From NCBI GenBank assembly GCA_000750105.3, contig JPHH03000010.1, forward strand, positions 372,001 to 436,000: 64,000 nucleotides of DNA. The letters run 5' to 3'. Source of the stretch: Tolypocladium sp. Sup5 PDA-1. Lineage: Eukaryota; Ascomycota; Sordariomycetes; Hypocreales; Ophiocordycipitaceae. Each line of letters begins with the position of its first letter. Positions within the stretch are counted from its first letter, which is position 1. The notes under the pieces were generated by a model. It was not told the DNA's origin, searched no databases, and saw only the letters and a program-made list of their open reading frames with translations. This document shows positions 12,775-26,300 of the stretch, one piece after another. The translations under genes and the position numbers were made by a program.

Positions 12775-13916
12775 TGTAGGGGACGGGGGATGCACTGATG
12801 CAGATGCAATAAAGGAGGGGGATGTGATGTTGCTTTGATGGATTTCGAGGGTGAGATCGTGATGGAGGAACACGGCCAGGTGACGGTGAGAGGTTGGAAC
12901 CGTAATATACGGGGCTTTGTTGTTGGTGATGCGGTCCGAGTGCCTGTCACAATGAACCGTTGCAGCATCGAGCGAGATGATGATGCAGGACGCCACGGAA
13001 GAAAACACTGGCACAGCACAGCAGCCGCAATGTCGACGACGAACGTCAGCTGCGGTGTCCGCGTCGAGAGATTCATCGTGTCTGCGAGCCAACGTTGAAA
13101 TTCGGCCAAGATTCCAATGCAGGGAAAGGCGTCCACGGTCCTACAGCGACCGGACAAGGGAGGTCGTAAAGATGTTCGCCCTCTGTTCTGGCTGAAGGCT
13201 TCGGTCTGGCGTTCATTGATGGCTTCAACGGCGAGGTGGGTATTACTCCCTCAGAGGTACTCCGTACATCTTGATATCCAGTTCATCGAGCTCATCGCCC
13301 ACCGGTCCACCTCCCTCAGGCAAGATGTCTTCCTTCTACGACAGCCGGGACGTCGTTCCGGAGGATATCACCATCATCATGCTGGCTGGTCACCAACAGC
13401 CCTCGTCCGACTCAGCTAGACCCCATGATGATCACCAGAAGAGGCATCATCGATCGACGATGCCACTCGGGGTAGGCTGCGGACATATTAGCGATACTCA
13501 CACCCATGTTATACCCCTTTCTATGAAACGAGCGATGTCCGCCTTCTCTTGGTTGTGTGCATGACATGTTCGACAAGGAACAGCTGGTCTTCAACGCCTT
13601 ACATTGTTCCATGCCAATTGAAGGATTCACATAAATTATCCCGGATCATGGCTTGGAGTTGCCCTGGGGTACGCATTTGTCTTCAGACGCCGAACGACCC
13701 ATGACAGCACTAAGGTCTACAGACAAGCCCACTGGACACCCAGGGCAAAGAGGACGTCATGTATTCAAGGCTCCATGGCGACAGCCAGGTCAATATTAGC
13801 ACCACCAAAACTCCGTACTCCTTCACCAGAATGCCTCCAACCATCAAAACCCACTCACCCCGTACATACAATATACCCAGCCCGTCATGCTCTGCATCCA
13901 ATCATAAGACCGGCCA

Positions 13917-15583
13917 TTATCCCTCCATCTTGACGTCGCTGTCCTTGCCCAGGTTCTTGAGCATGTAGCTCCGCTTAAAGTAGTCGTTGGGGTGGACAAG
14001 CGTTTCGAGCTGGTTGGACGTCATGATGGCCTCGTCCTTGGCCTTTTTGATCTCGGCCTTGTGGAGGTACTCAAAGACACTGCAGAACGGTTAGCGGGAG
14101 ACCACAAAGGGGCGGTTGTTAGACAGAAGAGGGGGACTGACCGGTTGCAAGCCATGTGGTACTTTTGGTGGTCCTTGTCCTCCTTGACGCCCTGCAGCAC
14201 CGACCGGTCCGTCACGCCCATGGCCTGCACTAGCGCCGTCAGGTTCTCCAGGTTAAAGTGCCGGTACGGGCAGCCGTGCGCCTCGCCCGGCCCTGGCGGG
14301 TGCTCCGTCAGGATCTTCTGGCAGCTAAAGGGGTTGTACCCGCCGCCGCGGCGGTTCGTGTCGCCGCCGACGTCGCCGTACGCGTGCCGCACGTTGTACC
14401 GATACTCCTTGTTGAAGGTGTCGTCGGTGACCTTGTGGAAGGCGCTGCGCCAGAAGACGAGGCACTCCTCGAGGTTGAGCCCGAGGCCCTTGAGGAAGAG
14501 TGTGTACTGCAGGCGGCCGTAGTGCTTGAGGTGCGCGTCACGGCGCAGCGAGCGGTGCAGGTGCGACATGCAGGCGGGGAAGTGCTGCGAGAGGTTGTCG
14601 ATGTTGGCGGCGGTGAAGTGGGCGCCGTCGGGGGCGGACGCGCTGGACACGTAGGAGTCGGGGGTGATGAAGTTCTTGGAGAGGTGGTCGAGGATAGGGG
14701 TGAGGCGGTCGTCTTCGTCCAGTCGCGGCAGAGCTCGCGCCGTCAGCTGCTCATCTTGTTAGCCAGTGTGCGAGAGAAGGCAGTCATGTTCGCCTACCTC
14801 GAGCTGTCTCTCAAGCCGCGAGGAAAACTCTGCGACAACCATGCTCGACTGCTCCCGCACAGGCACGTACGCCTTGCCAGATTTGAGAAATACCCGCCGG
14901 TGCTCCACGAGGTCCGGCACCCGCTCCCAGTCGACCTTGAACCACGTGTCGTCCTCGGCGCCACCCTTTTTAGGCCCCATCATGGCCGCCAGCTCCGCGG
15001 CGTAGTCGTGCTTCTCATCCTCGGTCACGGGCTCCCACCAGTCGAGGTCCAGGCTCGACACAAATGCCGATCGCTCGCCGAGGTCGTCGTTGTTGAAGCG
15101 CATCCGGAACAGCGTCGTCTCCACGCGCGTGAACCGGCGGCGCAGGTCCTCGGTCGACGAGAACGCCAGCCGCAGGATGAAGTGGCTGTAATGGTCCTTT
15201 TGCCGCTGCGCGAACAGCTTGGTCGAGGCGGAGCTGTTGGTGTCGAGGGGCAGGTACTTGTCGAGGATGGGCTTCATGTGCGTGGCCGTCTCGGCGGGCG
15301 ACTTGTTGCGAAAGGAGCATGCTTCCAGCTCAGCCAGCACTGCCGACAGTTAGCACAGCCGCACAACACAACCTTTGTGGTCGGCAGGCATACCCCTCAG
15401 CCTGTCAATGGCCCATTGCTCGAACTGCTCGAGCGTGATGTCGGCCGTCGGCGCGTCGGCGTAAAAGTTGAGGCGGCTGGGGTACTCAGCGTCCTTGTAC
15501 TGCGGCGTCGCGAACTGCTTCCTCCTGTGGTCGACGACGTTGCGCCGCTTGGGGTCGATGCGGTTGTAGTCGTGTCGCAGCAT
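13917..15583 (-). CDS. pri2: DNA primase large subunit (PRI2/Prim2), Fe-S protein
   Basis: Large subunit of the DNA polymerase alpha-primase complex, which helps make RNA primers at replication origins and on the lagging strand. Four exons were inferred: 15583-15394, 15339-14798, 14746-14142 and 14079-13917. Introns are 46-62 bp with ctaac-type branch sites. The product is 499 residues, the usual size. The N-terminal helical domain covers about residues 1-280. The C-terminal domain has the four cluster ligands Cys303, Cys386, Cys403 and Cys444, in contexts FPACM, NPFSCQ, HGCPYRHF and MACNRVFEY. Their spacings of 83, 17 and 41 closely match human PRIM2. The start is the ATG beginning MLRHDYNRIDPKRRN. 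The exon 3 acceptor could lie three bases earlier, adding one Gln. The F-box-like gene is divergent, 268 bp away. Confidence 0.95.
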
Positions 15584-15851
15584 GGTGCCTGTTCTCTGCC
15601 CTGTGGCTGAACAACTGGAAAAGAATTGGCGGCTGAAGTCGGTCGTGATCGTGAGTCGAGGTGGGAGACGCGATGAGACGCGTCGAGAGGTGGGGCTTCA
15701 ATTAAGATCCACTGACCAATCAGATGCGGCTTTTTTCGGTGGCTAACAGCGACATTGTCTGGAGACCCCGCCTACCCTGTACGGATACACTTTGACGTGC
15801 CATCACGGAACAAGGACATGAACTTGCCATCCCCGGGCACCCAGAATCATC

Positions 15852-16520
15852 ATGCCGCCTCATCTGCGTAGAGGGATAGAGCTTGAGAATAGATTTTGTC
15901 GTTACACAAAATTGTTCAGGATCCCTGGCGAGGTAAGCACTCCCTATGGCCCGCAGTCCGACAAGGTACTGATGGAGTTGCAGTTGCTAGCCATCGCAGG
16001 CCATGCACCGTCGCCTCTGCTCAAGCTTCCGCTGGAGATTTTAGTGTTATTCTTTCTCCATACTGAGCCTGAAGACCAAATCATGCTGGCATTCTCCTGC
16101 AAGGCGCTTCTCGGGGTCGCTGCCCTATGCAACCTTCAAGTACCGGATCCCCGGAGGCACCGGGCTCCCTGGGCGAGTAACCAGGATCCGGATTCAGCAT
16201 TTCGCTGCTGGTGGTGTCGCTGTAACATATTGGAGGGCTTGCTCAAACGATTCCACCGGAGGGACGTGAAGGGACGGGTCAGGAGAGTGGCGAACCTATG
16301 CGTTGACTGCCTTCGATATCGTCCCACGAGGAAGCGGTACTGGACTGCCATGCTGGCCGAGATGGATATACAAGACTGGGACAGGACGCAGGAGAAGCGA
16401 TGGCAGACTGCTGTGGCGTGGTTTGGAGCGGGAGTAAAGGCGCAATGCCCGGACTGTCGAGTACGCGAGCATATGTGGATAGTGAAACGCAGTCAGAGAC
16501 CGGGCATTATCCGACGTTGA
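15852..16520 (+). CDS. F-box-like, Cys-rich protein
   Basis: A 222-residue open frame. Residues about 54-92 (PLLKLPLEILVLFFLHTEPE, then DQIMLAFSCKAL) resemble the F-box used to dock substrate receptors on SCF ubiquitin ligases. Fungal F-box proteins often have such a domain followed by a lineage-specific region. The C-terminal half is rich in Trp, Arg and paired cysteines (CWWCRC, NLCVDC, CPDC) and may bind zinc. The segment 15933-15983 has a consensus gtaagc donor, a ctgat branch site and a cag acceptor. It is 51 bp and stop-free, so the spliced product would be 205 residues; sequence alone cannot decide. The substrate is unknown. No stronger family match was recognised. Confidence 0.6.
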   Translation: MPPHLRRGIELENRFCRYTKLFRIPGEVSTPYGPQSDKVLMELQLLAIAGHAPSPLLKLPLEILVLFFLHTEPEDQIMLAFSCKALLGVAALCNLQVPDPRRHRAPWASNQDPDSAFRCWWCRCNILEGLLKRFHRRDVKGRVRRVANLCVDCLRYRPTRKRYWTAMLAEMDIQDWDRTQEKRWQTAVAWFGAGVKAQCPDCRVREHMWIVKRSQRPGIIRR

Positions 16521-18243
16521 TGCGCTTGGACAGCTCGTGGCGGCCACTCAATGACTACCTATTCGTATGCTATCATCTATCCTTTTCTGTCGCTAATAAA
16601 CCTTCGTGGTAGTCGCCGTGTGGACACACTGGCATGGGGATGTGAAGACCATATAAACTGAAGATACAGGCGGCCTCTGCACCCTTCTTGGCCTCGACAG
16701 AATCAGATGACGAGAACTCGGGAAGACCGTCGCCACGCAGGTACACAACAACAAGCTTCTTGTTAAAGAGTAAATACAGCTGTGCTATTCACAACCTGTG
16801 TGGAACGGTGTAGGGTAGATGGTCGGTATGCCGAGCGACAGGCCGGCAACCGGGATGTCTCCCGGCAGTCTGGACAGCGGCCCGCCCGAGTGTGGAGTGA
16901 GGCCCGGGGAATGCTTGCCAGGTCAATCCCGGTCAACTACTTACTGTACTCGTACATAGGTATCCGTACTCCGTGCTCTGCACCGTTCGGGGAGGATTGC
17001 TCACTGAGATTGCTCAGTGAGATCCCTCGTTCGCATCATGCAGGCTGGCACGTTGTCACATATTCCTCCTGCAGCTGACTCTGTCTCACCTCGGAGGTCA
17101 CAGCAATACGGTCACGGGATACTTCGTACTTATTAATGCCTCTTCTTCACTTGGCACCGCACCCCGGCCGCTCATTCCACGGCTTGAGGGCCTGAGGGCC
17201 TGAGGGCTGAGGCTCTGTGCTTCCCCGCCTTTCGTGTTCTCACATTGTCGTGGCCCCAGTCGCGATCCCGCAGGTGGATGGATGGATGGATGTGAGGGAA
17301 CGTAGCATTCGTGTCGAAGCGCCTCGCCGACCCGCCTCTCCGTGGCTGGGATGCCCATAGGCCAGTCCAGGTGAAGAGCGCGCGCCTCTGCTCCGTAGTC
17401 CGTACGGACGTACGAGTACTCGTACAAAGCAAATCTCGGTGTCCTCTCCACCGGCAATTTGCAGTGCGGCATCGCCAACAGATGTTAGCATATCACATTT
17501 CGCATTTCACGGCCGGGTCAGCTGATACTCAGGTAGTAGTATGGCGGACGCGTGTTGGGTGCGAATTAGACTCGGAGGAGGCATGCATCCCGCGAGCCGC
17601 GATTCCTTCCGTGCCCAGCGCCGGATGCGTCCAGGCTGGCCTGGGACAGTCACCACAGGGCATAGCAGCCCGCGCTACGACCGCCGCCACAGCCCTGTAC
17701 TGTGAGACTGTGTGAGGCTTCAGCCCGCCTGGCAGGCCCCGGTTTTCCATCCCGCCCTAGCGGCAGGACCAGCTGGGCCGCCTGCTGGAGCGCAGTGGCT
17801 CCACCGCCCTGCGAAGGAAGCTGCTACGGGCGACTCCCGGGTCCCAATGGGCCTCCAATGATCGCTGGCCTCTGCTCTCAACCTCGCTCCATCGACGACT
17901 TCACACCACCACCACACGGCACGCCTCTGTGCTACGCGACTTCTGCCATCGTCGCCGCCTTCGCCACGGCACAACACCGCTCCCATGTCCTCGTTATAGA
18001 ACAGAGGAGCCTCGCGTCCATCTCCCCCGCCCTCCTTTGACCTCTCCTGGTGCGGCCGCGCTGTGAATCTCCCGCCGTCACCCGTCGACCACCGCCCGCC
18101 GTGCAGGGCCGCCTCAAAGCCCCGCGAGGCTCTTCCAGGCACGTGTGTGTATCCATCTATCGATGCCTGGGAGAGGCAGAGACTGACACGAAAATCTCGA
18201 CACAGCCTGTCCAGAGCGCACCCACAAACACCCGCGAGCAACC
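16521..18243. other. Intergenic region
   Basis: No gene supported. It contains GTAC-type palindromic elements at about 16945-16985 and 17396-17425 (with perfect gtacgagtactcgtac at 17410-17425) and a short GGAT repeat near 17276. The last few hundred bases are probably the promoter and leader of the kinase gene. Confidence 0.6.
17410..17425. repeat. 16-bp palindrome gtacgagtactcgtac
   Basis: A perfect palindrome centred on agtact. It is flanked by further gtacg half-elements starting at 17401 and belongs to the dispersed family noted at 3803 and 4391. Confidence 0.85.
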
Positions 18244-20381
18244 ATGAGCAGCGCGCCGGCCTCCCGAATGACGACGGCGATATCCCACGACGAGTCCAAG
18301 GCCAATATCAATAACAATACCAGCAATCCCGATTCCGTGATTCGACACGATGCCTCTTCTTCGTCGACGCAGCCTCCCGTCCGCTTCCAGACCAACACCA
18401 TCGCGCCATCTCCTCCCCTATCTCAGATAGCGCGTCACGATCATGGCGACGGCCCGAATACGCCATCGGCCGTAGACAAAGCCTATCACATCCCTCAGTC
18501 GGCTCTTCGCATATCCACCGACGTCTCTGTGCCGATCTCGACCACTCCCTCGCTCGGCAACCCCGAGTCGCTCGGCCGCAACGCCAATCTCTCCCCGTCT
18601 CGGGTATTGAACAACAAGGCGTCGACTAGCAGCCTGCAGCCCATGTCGAGGACCCCAAGTCTCAAGGCCGCCCTTACGAGCAGCCTCGGATCGGCGGGCG
18701 GAACCAGCAGTGTCATTCCGAGCCCTGTCATCGCGGCAATGGGCGACTTGACACCGCTACCGAGTCCACTGCTTTCTGGCGACTCCCCTGGCCCCTGGAA
18801 GAGGTTGAGCTCCGGTTCAGCTTCGCCTCCCCAGACTCGCGGTCGATTGAGGAGCATGGGAGAATCCTCTATGCTGATCACGAAGAATGGCGAACCAATT
18901 GAGGTGGCCGCGGCGAACGCGCCCCGGCGCAAGATGTATGCGACCATGGAAGGAGCAAACAATGCCCCGGCCCCATGTTCCCACGACCAGCAGCACCAGC
19001 AGCAGTCGCACCATCCCAAGAATCGCAGCGTCAGCGAATATGTCCCTGATCCAATGGCTGCGCCCAGGAGGCCTGTGACCGTGTCTGGATCTCATATCCA
19101 TATCGACACCGCGGAGAGCCAGGAGACCTGCATGAGGAGGGAACTGAACTTTGCCGAGTCGCGTGGCTTGACTCCAACTGTCACTCAGCCCCCGACCCCG
19201 CCTCCGAGTGAATCTTCGAAAGATTCTAGCGACGGGAACAAGCCAAAGGATCCTGGCTACGAATACTTTGATGCCCGAGCGCGAGGCGACCAGAAGAAGC
19301 GGCGTTGGAGATCGCTAGGCTACCTCGGGCAGGGCACCTTCAGTCGAGTCATGCTCGCAACAAGCCAGATGGCCCCCGATAGCGATTCCGGAGAGCCGAG
19401 TGCAGGTCCAATGTCCCCCGTGACCGAATGCCACGTTGACCGCAAGAAGTTGGTGGCTGTCAAAGTCTGCGAGCACGGCCCTCGAGGCGGGGCATCTGAA
19501 GAGCGTGTCGAGATGAGCTTAAAGCGAGAGCTGGAGATTATGCAGAGCATACATCACCCATCGCTGGTAAATCTCAAGGCCTGGAGTATAGAGCACACCA
19601 GGGCGATACTTGTGCTGAGCTACTGTCCCGGCGGAGACCTGTTTGAAGTCGCGACAGCACACCGACACGTTTTGACGCCGGCCCTCTTGAGGAGGTTGTT
19701 TGCGGAGCTGGTTGGGGCAGTGGGCTATCTGCACGAGAGGAGGATTGTCCATCGAGATATCAAGCTCGAGAGTAAGTCATTAACGTTCCTCCATGGTTCC
19801 TGCGCTGACCACATTCCTTAGACGTCCTCGTCAACCTGGCTCCTTCAGAGCTTGCAGACCCGACCGTCGACTGGACCACCTTCCCGCACTCAATCGTCAC
19901 TCTTGCTGATCTTGGCCTATCCCGTCGCGTCGCTGACGACGAGAAGCTCGAGACGCGATGCGGCTCTGACGACTACGCTGCCCCTGAAGTCATCATGGGA
20001 CAGCCGTACGACGGCCGCGCCACCGACGCATGGTCTCTGGGCGTCTTACTCTATGCTCTTCTTGAGGCCCGCCTGGCATTCGACCCGCATCCGGGAATGA
20101 GCGACGCCCACCGCATGCGCAGTCGCACGAGTCACCGCATCGCACGAGTCGAGTGGCGCTGGGTCGAGTACGCCGGAGAAGATGGCGACCACGAAGGCAG
20201 CGTGGCCAAGTTCGAGGAGAGGGATCTCCTCGGTGCCATGGAGATTACTGAGGGTCTTTTAAAGCGCGCTCGCAGCCGCTGGAGCGTCAACAAGGTGGCT
20301 GCTCAGCCATGGGTGCGGGATGCGCTCAAAATCGACGGCGGACTTCAGTTCAGAGAAGAGGAGGAAGCCGAAGAGGTCTGA
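18244..20381 (+). CDS. Serine/threonine protein kinase with long disordered N-terminus
   Basis: Two exons, 18244-19771 and 19822-20381, with a 50-bp intron (gtaagt donor, tag acceptor) give 695 residues. Residues 1 to about 350 are Ser/Pro-rich, disordered and full of potential phosphosites. The kinase domain runs from about 355 to 680. It has a glycine loop (GYLGQGTFSRV), catalytic Lys407 (VAVKVC), HRDIKLEN with Asp505, a DLG triplet at 539-541 in place of DFG, an activation segment CGSDDYAAPE with Glu565, and DAWSLGV. All catalytic residues are present, so it should be active. The DFG-to-DLG change keeps the metal-binding Asp. The YAAPE segment and linker suggest the fungal CAMK-like or Prr/Npr-type kinases, but I cannot assign an orthologue. 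The start ATG has a good context (gcaaccatgag). The tail is acidic. Confidence 0.88.
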
Positions 20382-23300
20382 TAATGGACCCCGACTTTGT
20401 ACTCTGTGTTTGTTCTTCTTTCGTTACCTGGCCACGCACACAACTGTTGGGCGGACAGGTCACTTCTTGTTCCTCCGTCTCTTTTTCTTTTTCCCCCTTC
20501 GCGGACGGACCTTCGTTTCTACGTCGGCGTGCTCCTGGTAACTGACGGCGTTTGTTTACCTATATACCTTTTGTGCTTTGCTTCAACGAGGGACCTTCTT
20601 TTCGCTTCCTTTCCTTTCTTTTGGCGACGGGGTTGTAAGAGATTATGATATACACAACCACAGAGATTGATGGCTTGGCAGCATGGAAGGATGGAAGGAT
20701 GGCAGGGATAAAGGAATGGATGGGATGGTTTGGATGGGGGAATTCGATTCGACGAGTGTAGTTTATGCAGTTTACGGTTCAGGCGAGGCAGGTTGCAACT
20801 GAATACAGATGCTGATAGACACTATTCGTGCTCGTGCGGATGTGAGTCGTCAGAGGTGGCGCCTATCCCTGCTCGACGGCATGTATCGCGGCAGGGTGCG
20901 GGCTCGAAGGCGAAGGTCTTGCACGAAGGAGCTGCTGGAGTGGGCTGTGAACAGGCCATGGTGGATCCAGGAGAGTACTGCTGCTTCAGCGATACTTCCA
21001 GCCTTCCTACATAGGAACTCTGCACGTTGCCCTTCCTTGATAGTAGGAGAGTGTCAACATGGCCTAAGAAGGCTGTCAACGAACAGAATCATGCTCTATT
21101 TGTACGAGTCGGACAGCATGCTTGCAGTGACGGGCCTCAGTCCGGAGTTGTATCGCGGACAAGCCCATCGCATTCCCCCCCCTTTCAGGAGAGGCGGTAA
21201 TAGCTGCGACCACAGGAATGTTCGGACAAGGAGAGCAGTCCGCGGCCAGAAGCATCCCCAGCCAAGAAGCTACTTGGAGGGCCGAGTACGAATCCACCCA
21301 GTATCTACCTCATAGGAGCCGGTCAGCAAAGCACCAAAGCTCAGTGATATAGCCCCCAGCATCGCAGTATAACCATCGTCACGACATCGCGAGATTTCAC
21401 ATTCCACACGGATGTCGGGGGAGGGGCTCTCGGGGTTTCGGACGGCGCATGCTCGGGCGCCGGGACGGCACGCGATGGGTCTCCTGTCACGAGCGGGTGT
21501 CCGATGCAACTCCTCCGGATTCATCACAAGTGACTCAGGAAGAAGGGGCGAAACAAAACAGGGTGTGTGTGCTTACAACACGATGACGAGAGGGGAAAGG
21601 GAAGGCAGGCAGCCACAGGACTAGCCAGCCAAGGCATACAGGGCTTAATATAGAAGCATCTGACTGGTGTGTCTATAGATGGGTGAGATGCTGTTTCACA
21701 GGAGTTCTGAGACAGCGCGAGGAACCTCGGGCCTTGTCGATCGCCCCGAGGATGTCCCAGGAGCTTGGCACGCCCTTTCCCGCAGATAATAAGCACTGGC
21801 CGACGAAACATTGATAGCTCGAAGAAGAATGATCTGTCGCCAGCGGCGGCGGGAAAAGGGGGCAACTGAAGACGGCGGCAGCATGGCACACACTCCTCCA
21901 GTACGTAATGTCCGGCTGACATTGGATCAAGGCAACCGCAGTATGCAGCCAGGGCCCGCGAGGGGACATAGCGAAGAGAAACGCGGGCATTCTAGAACAG
22001 CTAGGATGAACCGCCGAGTCCTGCTGGTGAACCGAGCCTCCGGACGCGTCGGCCTCGGGCATCGTCGGGACGCAGGACGTACGACGAGAGTACTCGTCAT
22101 CACTGCGCCGTGAAATTGCACTCTCGGAGTGTTTTCCTCGTTGGCCCCCTTTGCGATACCAGACGGGCTGAGCTGAGAACAGTGAATGCAGAGATTTCAA
22201 AGTCGATCTCGGGGGTATATGATGCGCCGTGGTATTGATGACGATGCTCTGCTGCGACGGGACCCCATTTTTCCATCGGAGAATGGAATGTAGGCCTAGT
22301 GGATCACGGGGCAGGGAAAGATATACGTAGTCGAGGCGATCATCCTCCATCGTGAGAGCTATCGCCGCGGCATGCTCGGCCAGGATCGACGCGACGGATA
22401 ACGAGGCTGAGGCACCTCGAGTTTCCAAGGTCACTCACTGCCTCACGCCTTGACTCAGGCAACACTCACCGAGGCTGCCCGTGAACTGCATTTGCATGAT
22501 CGTCCTGAGACATACGGCGAGCGCATCAGCGATCCAGCATCAGCTCTTATCACTTGCCTTTTGTGAAGGAGGCCCCTGGAAATGGCCTGGCGAGTTGGTC
22601 ATAGATATCCTCATGAGGCGGCTGCCTTTGTCCCAGAAGAGGAGGTCGATTGGGCCGCCAATCAGCCACACGCCACGGCTATTGCCGGTCTCGTAGCCTG
22701 CCCCTTGGCCAACCAACTTGGCATCACGCTCGTTCTCTCTGGTTTTCTGGGCTGTCGTGTCGTGTCCGTCAACGGGACCCCATGGGCAGGCGTCGATCGT
22801 GCCCCCGCTCCCCGTTCGGCGACCAGCCGTTGAAATAGATCACGACGCCAAATCGGTAGTTGCAAGCTTGGCTCCCTGACCCTGAATGAGTCCATCAATT
22901 GTCGTCCATTCCATTGCGCAACGGGCGAGGCTGTTTCATCATCTCAGCCATATCGGTCAAGCCGGCTGTGCTGGGTTCCACGAGTCGCGGGCGCAGAACG
23001 CAGAGTGTCCGTCCTCGACCGGTTTGGGGCTAACGGGCGCAAATCATTCAATAGTGTCTCGACTGCGCCAGGAACAGGAAACTCGAGGCCCGCCCGGCAA
23101 CGATGCGTATTCTCGCATGTTTGTGCCTCGTGGTGTGCCAAAGTTGACGCCGTCCAAACCCTCTTGCCATAGCCCTGGAGTCTCGTCGTTCTGGGTCGCT
23201 CACCGAGCCACAATGCTCTCAACTTGGAACGTTAGCCTCGTCATGGCGCCTGAATGACCCCTTTCATCCGGTTCGGTTACTGGCAGCTCATCCTTCCAGA

Positions 23301-26300
23301 CGCCACCGGTGACTAGAAGCCATGAAGGATCTCGGAGCAATGACCTGGCGAGTTCGCCAAAGCGCAGGTTGTTACGAAGTACACTTGGGCAAATTATGAT
23401 TGGGTCATAGGAACGTCCTTCGGAACTCGGCTGGGTGCATCATGCATGTGAGCTTCAGGCGGTTACACAGAACAGATGACAGGTAATCCGTAGTGTGTGT
23501 CTGAATGTCCACTGAGAGTTTCTGACCGTAAAGCCATTATTGCGCTGATGCAGGACCAGTATCTGCAATACAAAACTCGCCAGAGAGCAATGGCTGTATC
23601 AAATGATGCTTTTCCTGTCCACTGGGTCTGGCGCAGGCTCGTCGTCCGAGTCCCGGTCGGCGGATCGGTTCCCGCAGAGCGGATGGACGGCTGTCGACGC
23701 GCGAACCTGGAGCCGTCCAGCCTCGGGAGACCAGCGATGGAGTCTGGGTTAGTAACGGTCACCAGAAACCTGTATTCTTTACGTACAGGCCACCCGGTGA
23801 TGGTGAAGGGCATTTGGTTCGTTGGTGGGATTCAGTCCTCCCGCGACAGACGTCACGAGCAAACCCACCTTCGGTGCCCCAGCCCTCAGGTCGTCAGAGA
23901 GGGATGCGAGGGCGGCCTTGCTCAGACAGGGTCTCCCCGCACCAGGCCATCGCGAGCCGGCCAATAAAGTGCAACTGGCGGGATGCACTGTGGGTGAAGT
24001 CATGCGATGTCCTGAGATCTTCGGCGGTCTTGCCTGGGTCGACGTGCTGAGTGAAAGAGATGATGGCATGCATGCCTCAATCTCTCGACCCGCGTTGGTG
24101 GCGAGTAGGCCTGATGAGCGACGGTACTAGCGACTGTACGACATACCTACGGACTACAGATGTTCGGTGAGGGGAAGATGCTATTTGTGTGCATGCGGGT
24201 TTCTGGACCGTGTTGTTGGTTGAGACGGGGTCTCAAGTCAGCTGAGAATGTAACATGGCATCGATTGGACACTTGCCTCTGGCGATTCTCGGAGGTTACG
24301 GTCAGGGCAGTTTGCGCCGTCTGTCAATGAACAGGCCTCTGGGCGTCTGTGCTGTCAGTCACACACCTCTGGTGAAGGGCCAGCTTCGCGCTGGCCATGA
24401 AGCGCAATGACGGCGTCTCCTCGTGGACGGCACGTCTGTCGGCCTGGGGTAAAGGTGCCTGCCACTGCGCCGCCGTCATCAGAAGCCCTTGTCCCCTAAT
24501 CCGTACTCGTACATACGGCCCCGAGAGGTGGAAGGCAGCACATGCGAGGCCGGGTCGGCTGCAGTATTTGGCCTGGGGTAACAGCCACCCTGCCCGAAAC
24601 CCTTGTTGGTCCCGCCCGCCACTGGCACCGGGGCCATCGGCGGGCCAGAGTCGATGTCACTGTCCGGCTCACAGGTCAGCCCCAGGCGGCCAGGCCTGGT
24701 CGGCTTGGCGATTCGCTGACGGCGCCGGCCGGACTTCACGCAGCAATGAGTCGCGCAGACCCCACACCAGAGTCTTCAGGCATCTCACTGGCGCTCGCGA
24801 TCCGACTCCCTGGCTCAGAGGCAGGTGGGAGCGACGACTCAGGTTGTGACACCTGAAGTTGAAAAGGAGGAGGATATCACCCGCAGACCGGCTCGTGTGC
24901 TCTGCCTTGTCGCAGTCGTCGGGGATTGACGGCAAGGCAACCACTGCGTCGACCAGCAACACCAAGAGTCGCCGCGTGCGTCTACCCGAGGTACAATGTG
25001 GCTCCAGACAACGGCCCGTTTTGCCAGTGTACTATGTAGGCGTGGCTCGACGAGTCGAGACTCGTCGACACAGGCTCCGGACATCATCCGCACCGTGGCG
25101 CCGCCACGGGCAGATCGGACCCTGGCGCAACTTCATCTGCGCGGCGAGAGGCCATGAGATGCGAGACACTGCCGCTTGGCCATGATCCAAGTTGAAGCCA
25201 TCGTCGACTGCCGTAGAGCAACCCAAACGCAGCGTCCAGCGGGTGCTTGGCGAATTGGTCCGGAGTAATACCAACAAGTACCTCATGACGCGCGAGGCTC
25301 CCGGGCTCGCCGGCGCATGTCTCGCTATGTGGCGTGCCTGCTAACCCGAATGGCGAATCATGGGGCGTAGAAAGGGCGGAATCCTTCTGGAATCGCTATC
25401 GTCGCGGACCAGCGAAGAGCGAACCCTTCCCAGGCTGTTGGCGCGTGGAATGCCTTGGGGTTGTCCCGGCTCAGGAGCCCTAGGATGTGCCAGGGGGGCG
25501 TATCATCTCGTCTTGATTGGCGCCTTTTGCTCGTGTGCGGTGGCTCGGTGCCATATCACCTTCTTCTTCAGGCCGATGGTCGCATTCCCACACATGCCGT
25601 CGTCCCCCCCCTCTCCTTGAAGGTCGTCCAGCTCAGTGGTCAGTGCCCGGGAGCCCTATTCCTGCTCCGCGGTTTTAATATTTGCTTCGCCAGCGCCTGT
25701 CGCAATAGTAGTCCAGCCCGCATTAGGTTACATCCCCCTCTCCGTCTACCTCTTTACCCCCAGTCTCCCTCTCCACTCCGACATTTCTCCTGCTGGTGAG
25801 CTGCACATCTTGCAGGAGCTGTGAACTGGGACCGCCCGTCTTCCCTCTCTTATCGCTCAGCGGCAACCAGCACAGCGGCACCAGCAGCAGCAACGGCGGA
25901 GCCCCGAAGCAAGGCCCTCCCCAGACGCGCTGTCTACCTGGGCTATTGGCTTGCCCTTCCTGGAAACTTAGGCGAGGGAACTTTTGCTCTCCCTCGCTCT
26001 CACGCGCGTGGCTTGGCCTCCACAGCAGCTCAGTCGCCTCGACATCGGACACTGGCAACGGCTCAACGACGTTGCCAACTGTCGCGGAGCCTGCCCTATC
26101 GACGACAACTTGTCCACATCAGTCGATTCCGGGGAACGATATCGATATCTGCCCCTTCCTTTTTGCATTGGCCCTTGCGTCCAGTCGGACGTCAGCAGGT
26201 TTTCTCTTTCAGCCCATATTGGCGATTATGGGCACACCTGCCCGCCTGGTAGTTCTCTCGTCCTCGATCTCCGTCTGATCGATCACTCAGCGCTCGCCAC

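Larger units (their letters stand above)
9423..13916. other. Gene-poor intergenic region
   Basis: No supported gene. It holds a 10-bp tandem repeat near 10.83 kb, GTAC palindromes (11511, 12090, 13256) and a 24-base G homopolymer at 12751. A short frame at about 13.3-13.5 kb (MSSFYDSRDVVPEDI...) looks slightly protein-like but has no recognisable family and no clear gene structure, so it was not called. Confidence 0.55.

Noticed and set aside
14258..15610. 450-residue open frame on + strand
   Set aside because: Antisense shadow of the primase gene. It crosses the primase introns, has no domain, and the minus strand encodes an unmistakable PRI2.
21673..22434. 253-residue open frame on minus strand
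   Set aside because: Starts at GTG, has no recognisable motif, and other frames overlap. It may be a chance frame in GC-rich DNA.
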